Assembly: GCF_003675895.1 (NCBI RefSeq) | Contig: NZ_ML014767.1 | Span: forward strand, 1-64,000 | DNA: 64,000 nt | Direction of reading: 5' to 3' | From: Parashewanella curva | GTDB lineage: Bacteria > Pseudomonadota > Gammaproteobacteria > Enterobacterales > Shewanellaceae | Part shown: in pieces, positions 38,068 through 47,035 of the stretch | Numbering within the stretch: the stretch's first letter is position 1 | Layout: every line of letters begins with the position of its first letter | Notes under the pieces: model-generated | What the model was told of the DNA's origin: nothing | The model's input: only the letters and a program-made list of their open reading frames with translations | Database searches by the model: none | Program-made: the position numbers and the translations under genes

Positions 38068-38994
38068 ATGTCTCAACCTGTCATTCGTATTGCAACCCGC
38101 AAAAGTCCCCTTGCCATGTGGCAAGCTGAGTATGTTAAGCAACGCCTTGAGCAAATTCATGGTGATATTACCGTTGAACTGTTACCGATGAGCACTAAGG
38201 GCGACGTTATCTTAGATACTCCTCTCGCCAAAGTCGGTGGTAAAGGCTTATTTGTCAAAGAGCTTGAAGTGGCAATGTTAGAAGGCCGTGCTGACATTGC
38301 AGTGCACTCTATGAAAGATGTGCCTGTAGAGTTTCCTGAAGGCTTAGGTCTACATGTGATTTGTGAGCGTGAAGATCCACGTGATGCTTTTGTATCAAAT
38401 AGCTATAAAAGTATTGATGAATTGCCACAGGGAGCCATTGTCGGCACCTCAAGTTTACGTCGCCAATGTCAATTACGTGCATTGCGTCCAGATCTGGAAA
38501 TTCGTGATTTACGTGGCAATGTTGGCACTCGTTTAGCTAAGTTAGACAATGGCGATTACGATGCAATTATCTTAGCGGCAGCAGGATTAATTCGTCTTGA
38601 GTTATCCAGCCGCATCGCCAGCTTTATTGAACCAGAAGTATCTTTGCCTGCCAATGGTCAAGGCGCGGTTGGTATTGAGTGCCGCACTGATGACGAGCAA
38701 GTTAAATCGTTATTAGCACCACTTGAACATCAAGAAACTCGATATCGAGTATTAGCAGAACGTGCGATGAATACTCGATTAGAAGGAGGTTGTCAGGTAC
38801 CGATAGGGGCATTTGCTCAAATTGATGGTGATCAGCTATCGTTAAGAGGATTAGTGGGTGCACCTGATGGTAGCCAAATTATTGCTGACTCTGTTGTAGG
38901 AAATAAACAGCAAGCGGTTGAGTTAGGTGAGGAGCTTGCCGAAAAGTTGTTATCTCAAGGCGCTAAAGCGATTTTAGATGCGGTATATAAGTGA
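38068..38994 (+). CDS. hemC: Porphobilinogen deaminase HemC
   Basis: From ATG 38068, six bases after GGAA, the protein has 308 residues. Family motifs: [45 protein letters not shown], and the cofactor-binding Cys in [13 protein letters not shown]. It assembles four porphobilinogens into hydroxymethylbilane on a dipyrromethane cofactor. GTG 38056 is an alternative start. It opens the hemC-hemD-hemX-hemY operon. Confidence 0.96.
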   Translation: MSQPVIRIATRKSPLAMWQAEYVKQRLEQIHGDITVELLPMSTKGDVILDTPLAKVGGKGLFVKELEVAMLEGRADIAVHSMKDVPVEFPEGLGLHVICEREDPRDAFVSNSYKSIDELPQGAIVGTSSLRRQCQLRALRPDLEIRDLRGNVGTRLAKLDNGDYDAIILAAAGLIRLELSSRIASFIEPEVSLPANGQGAVGIECRTDDEQVKSLLAPLEHQETRYRVLAERAMNTRLEGGCQVPIGAFAQIDGDQLSLRGLVGAPDGSQIIADSVVGNKQQAVELGEELAEKLLSQGAKAILDAVYK

Positions 38995-39036
38995 TACCGC
39001 CTATCGCTTAGATATTAAAAATTGAGGGTGACGTGA

Positions 39037-39777
39037 ATGAAGGTGCTGCTGACTCGGCCTAAAGGAAAAAATGAGGGGTTAGCCAATCAGTTGCAAGCTG
39101 TCGGAATTGCCAGTGTTTGCCAACCGTTAATGACGGTATCGGCATTGGCCCCTAGCCTTGAAGCAGATACTCGGATTCAGCAGGCCGATATTGTGATATT
39201 TATCAGTGTCAATGCGGTGAATTATGCTACTACAGCGTTATTTGAAGCTATTAGCCCCTCTGCTCAAGTATTTGCTATAGGTTCTGCTACTCAACAACAA
39301 TTACATCAAAGAGGCATAGATGCATTATGCCCCCCAGAGTTCGAGCAGCATAGCGAAGGTTTGTTATCTCTTTCGCAATTTCACGATTTGACTGGGCAGC
39401 GTGTGGTCATCGTTCGTGGTAAAGGTGGACGAGAGTTTTTAGCTGAGCAGGCTCAAAAGCGTGGCGCAGAAGTATATTATACTGAGATTTACCAACGGCT
39501 TAAGCCAAAACTCGACGCAGACATATGTGTTGCTGAATGGGAACTGCAGAACATTGATACTGTTATCGTCACCAGTGGTGAGATCTTCACAAACCTATTA
39601 ACATTAATGACAAACGCCGACGGTGAGTGGTTGAAACAATGCCAACTCATTGTTGTTAGTGAACGAATTGAAGCCATGGCCAGATCGAACGGGTTTGCCA
39701 AGGTTGTGAATGCTGGTGGAGCGAGTGACATTGCTTTACTAGAAACCTGTATATTGCTTCATCAAGGATCATCATAA
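39037..39777 (+). CDS. hemD: Uroporphyrinogen-III synthase HemD
   Basis: The 246-residue protein matches HemD, a fast-diverging two-domain enzyme: LLTRPKGKNEGLANQLQAVG at the start, FISVNAVNYA and VVIVRGKGGREFL in the middle, and VTSGEIFTNLL. It closes hydroxymethylbilane to uroporphyrinogen III with inversion of ring D. It starts 42 bases after hemC; its stop overlaps the hemX start by one base (TAATG). Confidence 0.93.
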   Translation: MKVLLTRPKGKNEGLANQLQAVGIASVCQPLMTVSALAPSLEADTRIQQADIVIFISVNAVNYATTALFEAISPSAQVFAIGSATQQQLHQRGIDALCPPEFEQHSEGLLSLSQFHDLTGQRVVIVRGKGGREFLAEQAQKRGAEVYYTEIYQRLKPKLDADICVAEWELQNIDTVIVTSGEIFTNLLTLMTNADGEWLKQCQLIVVSERIEAMARSNGFAKVVNAGGASDIALLETCILLHQGSS

Positions 39778-40847
39778 TGGAATCAGCCCAAACTGAATCA
39801 GAGCCATCTAAGACTATGGTCGACTCAAAGGTAGAAACCACTGCTAAGGTAAAAACTTCGATTTGGATATCATTGAGTATTTTATTTTGTTTAGCAGTAA
39901 GTATTGCTATTGTGGCAGCAGGCTATCACTTTTATACTCAACAACAATTAAAAGAGTTGGAGTGGCAGCAGCAGTTAGCCAATGTTGAACAAAAGCTTGA
40001 TCAACAAAGCGCACACTCTGCACAATTAATGGCAAGAGATCAGAGCCTAAATGAACACAGCCAGCAATTACAGAACCAGATAGATGAGCTTGAAACAAAT
40101 GTCAGCGGATTAGCGAAACGCAGTCCAAAACACTGGATGGCGGCAGAAGCGGATTATCTAGTTCGAATGGCTGGCCGAAAGCTGTGGTTAGAGAATGATC
40201 CATTAACGTCTTCTGAATTATTAAAAGCGGCCGATCAACAAATCGCGGCAATGCAAGATCCATCATTATTGCCAATTAGAAAAGCAATATCTCGTGATCT
40301 CTTAAAAGTAAAATCTATTCACGAAACAGATGTTTCTGGCGCGGTATTCGCCATTGATGGCGTAATTGAGCAACTTAACAGCTTGTCTTTAAATCAGTTT
40401 AAACCTAAGGATGAAGCGCCTGCTGATGACAATGTATTATCGGAGTCAATTAATGATTGGAAAGAGAACATTAATAAAACTTGGCAAGCGTTAATCAAAG
40501 ACTTTATTCATATTCGTAAACGTCAAGGTGACGTTCAACCCTTGATGTCGCCTAAGCAGCGTTGGTATTTAGAAGAAAACATCAAAAATAAATTACTGCA
40601 AGCACAATTAGCTCTGTATCGAAACGATGAGGTGAACTTCCATCACTCAATTAAATTAGCGCATTTGTGGTTATCAGAGTATTTCGATTTGCAGGATGAA
40701 ACCACAAAAAATGCCCTTAATGAGCTTGAACAATTGAAAAAGCTGACCTTGTCTCACACACAGATCCGTCGTTTTGATTCCGTGCCATTGCTCAAGCAAC
40801 TGGTCACTTATGGCGATTTATCTGGTACGAAGGAGCGTTCTTTATGA
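39777..40847 (+). CDS. hemX: HemX family inner-membrane protein
   Basis: The 356-residue protein has a short cytoplasmic N-terminus, one membrane helix (~28-52), a coiled coil (~55-120) and a helical periplasmic domain with WMAAEADYLVRMAGRKLWLE, the HemX signature. In enterics hemX was named as a methyltransferase, but this form lacks such a domain; its role in heme synthesis is not settled. It overlaps hemY by four bases. Confidence 0.9.
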   Translation: MESAQTESEPSKTMVDSKVETTAKVKTSIWISLSILFCLAVSIAIVAAGYHFYTQQQLKELEWQQQLANVEQKLDQQSAHSAQLMARDQSLNEHSQQLQNQIDELETNVSGLAKRSPKHWMAAEADYLVRMAGRKLWLENDPLTSSELLKAADQQIAAMQDPSLLPIRKAISRDLLKVKSIHETDVSGAVFAIDGVIEQLNSLSLNQFKPKDEAPADDNVLSESINDWKENINKTWQALIKDFIHIRKRQGDVQPLMSPKQRWYLEENIKNKLLQAQLALYRNDEVNFHHSIKLAHLWLSEYFDLQDETTKNALNELEQLKKLTLSHTQIRRFDSVPLLKQLVTYGDLSGTKERSL

Positions 40848-42004
40848 TCCGTACGTTAGCCTACATCGTGATCATATTATTAGGGTTGGTGCTAAGCCCT
40901 TGGATCTTGTCTCACACTGGTTACCTGTATCTATCCATTGGTGATTATGAAGTGGAAACGAGTGTGGTCTTTGCTGTGGTAGCCTTGCTAGTCATATTTA
41001 GTGCTATTCAGTTGATTGAGTGGTTGTTTGTTGGCCTGATCAATATTTTTGTTCGCCGTGGTTGGTTATCCAGTCGTTGGCGAAGACAGTCTGCTCGAAA
41101 ACACACTCTTCAAGGCGCGCTTGCTATTGCAGAAGAAGACTGGGTGAATGCAGAAAAGTCCATGTGCAAGGGGGCAAGTAATGGTGAGCTCCCCTTGGTG
41201 AATTGGCTTGCTGCTGCAAGAGCGGCACACCATCAAGGCAGCACGGAGCAACGAGACCATTACCTTAATCAGGCTGAGAAATTGGCTGATAATAAGCTGT
41301 CTATTGCCACGACTCGAGTGCGTTATTTGATCCAGCAAGGTGAACTTGAAACCGCAAGAGTGCAGCTAGATAAATTAATTGCAGCAAACAGCAATAAACC
41401 AGCCTTAATAAAATTAGGGCTTGAGCTTTATCACTTGCAGCAGGATTGGTCAGCGATAAAGTTATTGTTACCGAAAGTGACAAAGTTGAAGCTATTGAAC
41501 CAAAGCGAACTCGAGGAGTTACAGCAGCAAGTAAACCGTGCTCTACTTAAGCAAGTTGAACATAAACCTGAATTAGAAAAAGTCTGGCATTGGCTAAGTC
41601 GCAAAGAGCGCAAAACGTCAGCTAACCTTGCAGAATATGCCATTAGCTTGGCTCGGTTAGGAGACACCATTGAGGCGAAAAAAATAATTTATAAAGCGAT
41701 TAAGTCTCACCCCGTTAATGAGTTCTTCGATTTGCTCCCGAGTATAGTGAATGCTGGTGATGATGATATTCGCAAGCTATTGGCTGGGCTTGAGTCTTCA
41801 CAGGATAACAATGCCAGTTATCATCGCTGTCTTGCGAAACTGAATCAGCAAACAAATAATTTCTCGGAAGCAAAACATCATTGGCAACGAGTGATTGAAT
41901 TGCAGCCTAGCGTTTCAAGCTGGACCGCTTTGGGTAAACTTCATGAGCAACTTGGAGAGCAAGCAAAAGCCTTAAACTGCTATCGTCACGCATTACAATT
42001 CTAG
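40844..42004 (+). CDS. hemY: HemY, tetratricopeptide inner-membrane protein
   Basis: The 386-residue protein has two N-terminal membrane helices (~4-24 and ~42-62), then a helical repeat region of TPR type ending in WTALGKLHEQLGEQAKALNC. It matches the proteobacterial HemY (not the HemY protoporphyrinogen oxidase of Bacillus). Function is uncertain, probably a scaffold in late heme synthesis. It is last in the hem operon and is followed by a hairpin. Confidence 0.92.
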   Translation: MIRTLAYIVIILLGLVLSPWILSHTGYLYLSIGDYEVETSVVFAVVALLVIFSAIQLIEWLFVGLINIFVRRGWLSSRWRRQSARKHTLQGALAIAEEDWVNAEKSMCKGASNGELPLVNWLAAARAAHHQGSTEQRDHYLNQAEKLADNKLSIATTRVRYLIQQGELETARVQLDKLIAANSNKPALIKLGLELYHLQQDWSAIKLLLPKVTKLKLLNQSELEELQQQVNRALLKQVEHKPELEKVWHWLSRKERKTSANLAEYAISLARLGDTIEAKKIIYKAIKSHPVNEFFDLLPSIVNAGDDDIRKLLAGLESSQDNNASYHRCLAKLNQQTNNFSEAKHHWQRVIELQPSVSSWTALGKLHEQLGEQAKALNCYRHALQF

Positions 42005-42020
42005 AGTGATTACTCATATC

Positions 42021-42060
42021 GGAGTGGGGTTCTAGTCCGCTCCACTCCATTTTGTATTTT
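42021..42060 (+). terminator. Terminator after hemY
   Basis: GGAGTGG (42021-42027) pairs with CCACTCC (42042-42048), with a 14-base loop, followed by ATTTTGTATTTT. A GC-rich stem and T-rich tail at the end of the hem operon support termination. Confidence 0.7.
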
Positions 42061-42160
42061 CAGAAAGCCTAATCTCAGTCCCTGCTGTTTCAATTTATTA
42101 ACAACCTTATTTTGTTAATTTCTCTATAAAAATATGCCGTTATAAAATTGTGTCAAAAGT

Positions 42161-42189
42161 TTGACCACTGCCAAGAGGCCAGATAGAAT
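42161..42189 (+). promoter_or_regulatory. Candidate sigma-70 promoter of the adhesin operon
   Basis: TTGACC (42161-42166) and TAGAAT (42184-42189) are 17 bases apart, near-consensus for a sigma-70 promoter. The adhesin ATG is about 74 bases beyond the -10 box, leaving a leader of normal length with a good ribosome site (GGGAG) at its end. No known operator is visible. Confidence 0.6.
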
Positions 42190-42262
42190 AAGGACTCTAA
42201 TAAAATAAATCAGATAATTTCAAACACAACGTCGGTCTTTTTTTCTGTTGCAGGGAGTCGCT

Positions 42263-45200
42263 ATGAAAAGAGTTTTTACTACCCAAGCTGGTTCATTAAG
42301 TTCATTTCAAGGAAGAGTATCAATAGAAATAAATGGGTTAAAAGTTACACCAACTATCGGGCTGTATCTTCCCACGGGTAGTCTCATTACGTTTTCCGAC
42401 GATGCAACGTTTGAAATTGAGTTCCAAGATGGTTCGCAATTAACTCAACAATCTCAATTTGAATCTGCACCTGGTGTGGAACCGCTAGATGAAATTGAAG
42501 CCTTACAACAACTGATAGCAGACGGTGAAGATCCTACCGAAGATTTACCTGAAACGGCCGCAGGTGGTAATGCTGGCCGTCAAGGCGATGATGGATTTAT
42601 TAGTGTTGACCGCGCTGGTGCTGAAACCCTGGCTAGTGCGGGGTTTGATACTGGCTTTACGCCTGCTCCAGCTACAGTGCAACAAACACAGCAAAATATT
42701 CAAATCAATGATGATCAACCTAGCCAGTTAATAAATGATCAAAATGTGGGATCTGAAGATGCTAACCTGAACGGCAATGTACTTAGCAATGATAGCGATC
42801 CAGACAGTCAGTTAGCCGTTGTAAACTACCAAGTAAACGGTCAGACCATAGCTGCTGGGAATTCAGTCACTATTGCTGGTGGAATATTTACCTTACTAGC
42901 GAATGGTAGCTACACCTTTTCGCCAGGCGCCGACTGGAATGGCACTCTACCAAGTATCACATATACCACCAATACAGGTGCAACAGCATCGTTGAGTTTA
43001 TCGGTAACTGCAGTCAATGATGCGCCAGTGGCCAATGATGATGTGATTAGCACTAACGAAGACACGCCAGTAACCATCAATGTCCTTAGCAATGACAGCG
43101 ATGTTGATGGTGATACGCTGACTATCACAAGTGCAACGGTTGATGCTTCGCAAGGCACAGTAGCAATCGACAATGGTCAATTAGTCTTTAATCCAGTCGC
43201 AAACTTCAATGGCACCGCTACCATCAGTTACACCATCATCGATGGTAAAGGTGGCACTGACACGGCCACGGTTACCGTGAATGTAAACCCTGCTAATGAT
43301 GCTCCAGATGCCGTTGACGATGAAATCACCACTGACGAAGACACACCAGTGACCATCAATGTCCTCAGTAATGACAGCGATGTGGATGGCGATACACTGA
43401 CCATTACGGGTGCTAACGTCGATGCGAATCAAGGTACTGTAACTGTTGTCGATGGAGAGCTAGTCTTTACTCCAGCTGAGAACTTCAACGGCACCGCTAC
43501 CATCAGTTACACCATCAGCGATGGTAAAGGTGGCACTGACACGGCCACGGTTACCGTGAATGTAAACCCTGCTAATGATGCTCCAGATGCCGTTAACGAT
43601 GCAATCACCACCGACGAAGACACTCCAGTGACCATTGATGTGTTAAGCAATGACAGTGATGTGGACGGCGACAGCTTAACCATCAGTAATCCAAGTGTTG
43701 ATGCGGCTCAAGGTTCAGTTCAAATCGTTAACGGGCGACTGTTGTTCACGCCAGCTGAGAACTTCAATGGCACAGCGACCATCAGTTACACCATCAGCGA
43801 TGGCAATGGTGGCACTGACACGGCCACGGTTACCGTGAATGTAAACCCTGCTAATGATGCTCCAGATGCCGTTAACGATGCAATCACCACTGACGAAGAC
43901 ACGCCAGTGACCATTGATGTCCTCAGCAACGACAGTGATGTGGATGGCGACAGCTTAACCATCACAGGTGCAACGGTCGATGCAGCACAAGGCACAGTAA
44001 CAATCGACAATGGTCAATTAGTCTTTAATCCAGTCGCAAACTTCAATGGCACCGCTACCATCAGTTACATCATTAGTGATGGCAATGGTGGAACTGATAC
44101 CGCCACAGTAACTGTAAATGTTAATGCGGTTAATGATGATCCGACTGACCTGACACTGAGCAATACCAGCGTTGCTGAAAATGCGGTTGGCGCCATCATT
44201 GGAGCCGTTGGGGTCAATGATGTTGATGATGGCGATACTCATACGTATAGCGTCAGTGACGATCGCTTCGAAGTGATCAACGGCCAGCTGAAGCTCAAAG
44301 ATGGACAAAGTCTTGACCATGAAACGGCGGACAGCCTTCAAATCACGATTACCGCGACAGACAGCGGTGGCTTGCAAACCCAGCAGACTTTCACCATTAA
44401 TGTCGGTGATGTAAACGAAACGCCAACAGACCTGACACTGAGCAACACCAGCGTTGCTGAAAATACGGCTGGCGCCATCATTGGAGCCGTTGGGGTCAAT
44501 GATGTTGATGATGGCGATACTCATACCTATAGCGTCAGTGACGATCGCTTCGAAGTGAACAACGGCCAGCTGAAGCTCAAAGATGGGCAAAGCCTTGACC
44601 ATGAAGAGACGGACAGCCTTCAAATCACGATTACCGCGACAGACAGTGGTGGCTTGCAAACCCAGCAGACTTTCACCATTAATGTGGGTGATAGTGATGA
44701 AATACCACCATTAGCTCCGACGGTAAACAGTCAAGTCACCAATGACACCACGCCAACGATCTCAGGTACGGTAACCCTTGAAACCGGTGGCCGCTTAGAA
44801 GTGGTGGTCAATGGACAAACCTACACCACGGATAATGGCTTAACCGTTAACGATGATGGCACTTGGAGCTTAACGCTACCGGAAACGGCAGCAGGCACCT
44901 ATGATGTCACGGCCACCGCCTATGATGCAGCGGGCAACCCAGCCGAGGACAGCACCAGTGGTGAACTCACAATAGACACCACAGCACCAGCGGCGCCGAC
45001 CGTCACCAACATGGTGACTAATGACACCACGCCAACGATCTCAGGTACGGTAACCCTTGAAACCGGTGGCCGCTTAGAAGTGGTGGTCAATGGACAAACC
45101 TACACCACGGATAATGGCTTAACCGTTAACGATGATGGCACTTGGAGCTTAACGCTACCGGAAACGGCAGCAGGCACCTATGATGTCACGGCCACCGCCT

Positions 45201-46972
45201 ATGATGCAGCGGGCAACCCAGCCGAGGACAGCACCAGTGGTGAACTCACAATAGACACCACAGCTCCAACTATGTCTTTCACCCCAAAAAGCAACCTAAT
45301 CGCATTCGAAAATTTCGAGCATTTCGATAAGGCTCAAGGTGCATCATTTTATGGTGGTTATAGAGATGGCGCAGGTAATGGCGGGGTTGAATCAGGATAT
45401 CAGAATAATACTCAATTGCTTGATGGCTGGTCACTTTATAGCGCTGATCTTCAAGAGGACCGACATGGTAGTTTTGGCCAAAATATTGATATTGGTGAAA
45501 TAGGGCATCATTTGGATCTGGCGGGTCGAAGTAATGGCTCGGCTACTCAAACTTTATCGAACCTCATTGACGGTAACCAATATACCCTCTCTTTGGATAT
45601 GAAAAGCCGTGGTACTGGTCATAGTTCACCAAATGAAAGTATTGTTCAGCTTATTTGGAATGGAACGCATATTGCGACGATCAATCCATTTCATGGCTCA
45701 AATGGTATTAGTTACGCATCAGGTATTAATCCGGCTGACTTTCCGTTTGAGGTATCTCCAGTGCCAGATTCGAATGGTTGGTATACCTATTCAGTAACCT
45801 TAACTGCTGATGGCTCAACCAATGCCTTGAAGCTTCAAGAAGTAGGCGGTGGCCAAAGTTATGGAGGGACCGTTGTTGATAATGTTAAATGGGCTGCTGT
45901 TTCGAGTAACTCTGATGAGGCAGGTATCCTTGCTGGCCAGAAAGGCGCTATTGTTGGTGAATTCACTTTGTCTGAAGACATTGAGAGATTTGAAATTGAA
46001 GGTGATTCTCAAAATCGTTTTGAAATCATCCATAGTAATGGAAAATATCTGATTAAACTCAAAGGTGATAAATCACTAGCTATCAATGAGGATTTAACCT
46101 TATCAATAAAGGCCATTGATGCAGCTGGAAATGAGTCAGAACCAATCCAAATAAATGTACACACTACCGGACACTTTATAACCGCTAATATCCATACCCT
46201 TAGTGGTACTGCTGATACTATCAGTTTAAGTGAATCACAGTCACTTGATTTCAGTGGTTTTATAAACGGCAGTAACGCTGCTATTGGTGATGATATTAGA
46301 GTTACTTTAATGAATGGTACAAAAGTAGCCGTTTATGATTTAGAGGTTTTATCCCTCGGTAACGCATTAGGCTGGAAACTCGATAACATTAATCTTAAAA
46401 ACATCAATGGCCAAAACCTTACCACAGGTGGAACATCACTATCACTTAAGGTCGAGTTACTTGATAGCAACGGCAATGTTGTTGCAGAAAGTAATACTGA
46501 CACAGCAGATTTTGCTGCCGACCTTATTCAATCTTCGAAATTCGATATTGGTCAATACGATGGTTTGACTAGCTCAGGTATCGATTTTGAAGATGCATTG
46601 ATACCGCCAGTTTCTGCAAATCACTCAACTAGCCGTTTATCTTCACAAAGTGTAAGCCGTGATGAAGCAAAAGAGCTCTATCTTTCGGATGTGCTTCAAG
46701 GTGAACTGATTGATAGCAAAACTCCTGAAAATGAAGGTTTAAATCTGGCGATTGATTTAACTGATCCACGCTTTATCCAACTTGATAGTCATGGTCGTGA
46801 TATAAACGTCGGAAATGATGTCAGCAGTGAACTGGGATTGCATGCCGGTATGAACTCTAATGCTGAAGAGCAATTGCGATTGGCTGAAACAGAGGCGAGT
46901 AGTCACGCACAGGATATAAGCTCAGAGCCTGTATCAGCAGATCAAGATTGGGCACATAAATTATTACCATAA
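42263..46972 (+). CDS. LapA-like biofilm adhesin with LapG-cleavable retention module
   Basis: From ATG 42263 (after GGGAG) the protein has 1569 residues. The N-terminal ~110 residues are a LapA-type retention module: KRVFTTQAGSLSSFQGRVSI, then TGSLITFSDDATFEIEFQDG, and the LapG cleavage site TAAG at 98-101. Then follow four 93-residue VCBS/cadherin-like repeats (NDAP...TDEDTPVTI), two 94-residue cadherin-like repeats, two 93-residue Ig-like repeats that are almost identical in DNA, a jelly-roll-like region (~1010-1215) and a final region to residue 1569. The family anchors in the outer-membrane channel until LapG cuts it. RTX nonapeptides (GGxGxDx) common near the C-terminus of such proteins are not visible, and the protein is short for the family. 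The type I signal is presumably in the last ~100 residues. Confidence 0.88.
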   Translation: MKRVFTTQAGSLSSFQGRVSIEINGLKVTPTIGLYLPTGSLITFSDDATFEIEFQDGSQLTQQSQFESAPGVEPLDEIEALQQLIADGEDPTEDLPETAAGGNAGRQGDDGFISVDRAGAETLASAGFDTGFTPAPATVQQTQQNIQINDDQPSQLINDQNVGSEDANLNGNVLSNDSDPDSQLAVVNYQVNGQTIAAGNSVTIAGGIFTLLANGSYTFSPGADWNGTLPSITYTTNTGATASLSLSVTAVNDAPVANDDVISTNEDTPVTINVLSNDSDVDGDTLTITSATVDASQGTVAIDNGQLVFNPVANFNGTATISYTIIDGKGGTDTATVTVNVNPANDAPDAVDDEITTDEDTPVTINVLSNDSDVDGDTLTITGANVDANQGTVTVVDGELVFTPAENFNGTATISYTISDGKGGTDTATVTVNVNPANDAPDAVNDAITTDEDTPVTIDVLSNDSDVDGDSLTISNPSVDAAQGSVQIVNGRLLFTPAENFNGTATISYTISDGNGGTDTATVTVNVNPANDAPDAVNDAITTDEDTPVTIDVLSNDSDVDGDSLTITGATVDAAQGTVTIDNGQLVFNPVANFNGTATISYIISDGNGGTDTATVTVNVNAVNDDPTDLTLSNTSVAENAVGAIIGAVGVNDVDDGDTHTYSVSDDRFEVINGQLKLKDGQSLDHETADSLQITITATDSGGLQTQQTFTINVGDVNETPTDLTLSNTSVAENTAGAIIGAVGVNDVDDGDTHTYSVSDDRFEVNNGQLKLKDGQSLDHEETDSLQITITATDSGGLQTQQTFTINVGDSDEIPPLAPTVNSQVTNDTTPTISGTVTLETGGRLEVVVNGQTYTTDNGLTVNDDGTWSLTLPETAAGTYDVTATAYDAAGNPAEDSTSGELTIDTTAPAAPTVTNMVTNDTTPTISGTVTLETGGRLEVVVNGQTYTTDNGLTVNDDGTWSLTLPETAAGTYDVTATAYDAAGNPAEDSTSGELTIDTTAPTMSFTPKSNLIAFENFEHFDKAQGASFYGGYRDGAGNGGVESGYQNNTQLLDGWSLYSADLQEDRHGSFGQNIDIGEIGHHLDLAGRSNGSATQTLSNLIDGNQYTLSLDMKSRGTGHSSPNESIVQLIWNGTHIATINPFHGSNGISYASGINPADFPFEVSPVPDSNGWYTYSVTLTADGSTNALKLQEVGGGQSYGGTVVDNVKWAAVSSNSDEAGILAGQKGAIVGEFTLSEDIERFEIEGDSQNRFEIIHSNGKYLIKLKGDKSLAINEDLTLSIKAIDAAGNESEPIQINVHTTGHFITANIHTLSGTADTISLSESQSLDFSGFINGSNAAIGDDIRVTLMNGTKVAVYDLEVLSLGNALGWKLDNINLKNINGQNLTTGGTSLSLKVELLDSNGNVVAESNTDTADFAADLIQSSKFDIGQYDGLTSSGIDFEDALIPPVSANHSTSRLSSQSVSRDEAKELYLSDVLQGELIDSKTPENEGLNLAIDLTDPRFIQLDSHGRDINVGNDVSSELGLHAGMNSNAEEQLRLAETEASSHAQDISSEPVSADQDWAHKLLP
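43016..44131 (+). repeat. Four tandem 279-base repeats in the adhesin gene
   Basis: Units begin with AATGATGC at 43016, 43295, 43574 and 43853, exactly 279 bases (93 codons) apart. They encode NDAP-DEDTPVTI-VLSNDSDVDGD domains with ~80-90% likeness, and share longer identical blocks around their junctions. Such repeats change copy number by recombination. Confidence 0.92.
44141..44704 (+). repeat. Two tandem 282-base cadherin-like repeats in the adhesin gene
   Basis: Units start at 44141 and 44423, 282 bases (94 codons) apart, both encoding DLTLSNTSVAEN...VGVNDVDDGDTHTYSV...LKLKDGQSLDHE. The two differ by only a few codons, so the duplication is recent or kept alike by gene conversion. Confidence 0.92.
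44741..45264 (+). repeat. Two near-identical Ig-like repeats in the adhesin gene
   Basis: A block of about 245 bases (44741-44985) recurs at 45020-45264, 279 bases on, with no difference I could find by eye. Each encodes an Ig-like (Bap type) domain, TPTISGTVTLETGGRLEVVV...AYDAAGNPAED, and each contains the heptad LPETAAG. Confidence 0.92.
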
Positions 46973-46981
46973 CGAGAAAAT

Positions 46982-47018
46982 GCTGGCTCTGAACCTCTGA
47001 GTCAGCCTAGCTATTTTA
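46982..47018 (+). terminator. Hairpin between adhesin and secretion genes (possible attenuator)
   Basis: GCTGGCTC (46982-46989) pairs with GAGTCAGC (46999-47006), one mismatch, followed by CTAGCTATTTTATTTT. The stem with a T-rich tail may stop part of the transcripts from the adhesin gene, so that structural protein is made in excess over the secretion machinery. Confidence 0.45.
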
Positions 47019-47035
47019 TTTTAGGGAAGCGCCAC

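Noticed and set aside
44018-44659. 213-codon minus-strand frame inside the adhesin gene
   Set aside because: It mirrors the tandem repeats, so its length comes from repeat periodicity and the well-supported plus-strand gene explains it.
43016-45264. Regular repeats that could be mistaken for a CRISPR array
   Set aside because: Units are ~280 bases, in frame and coding; there are no short repeats with unique spacers.
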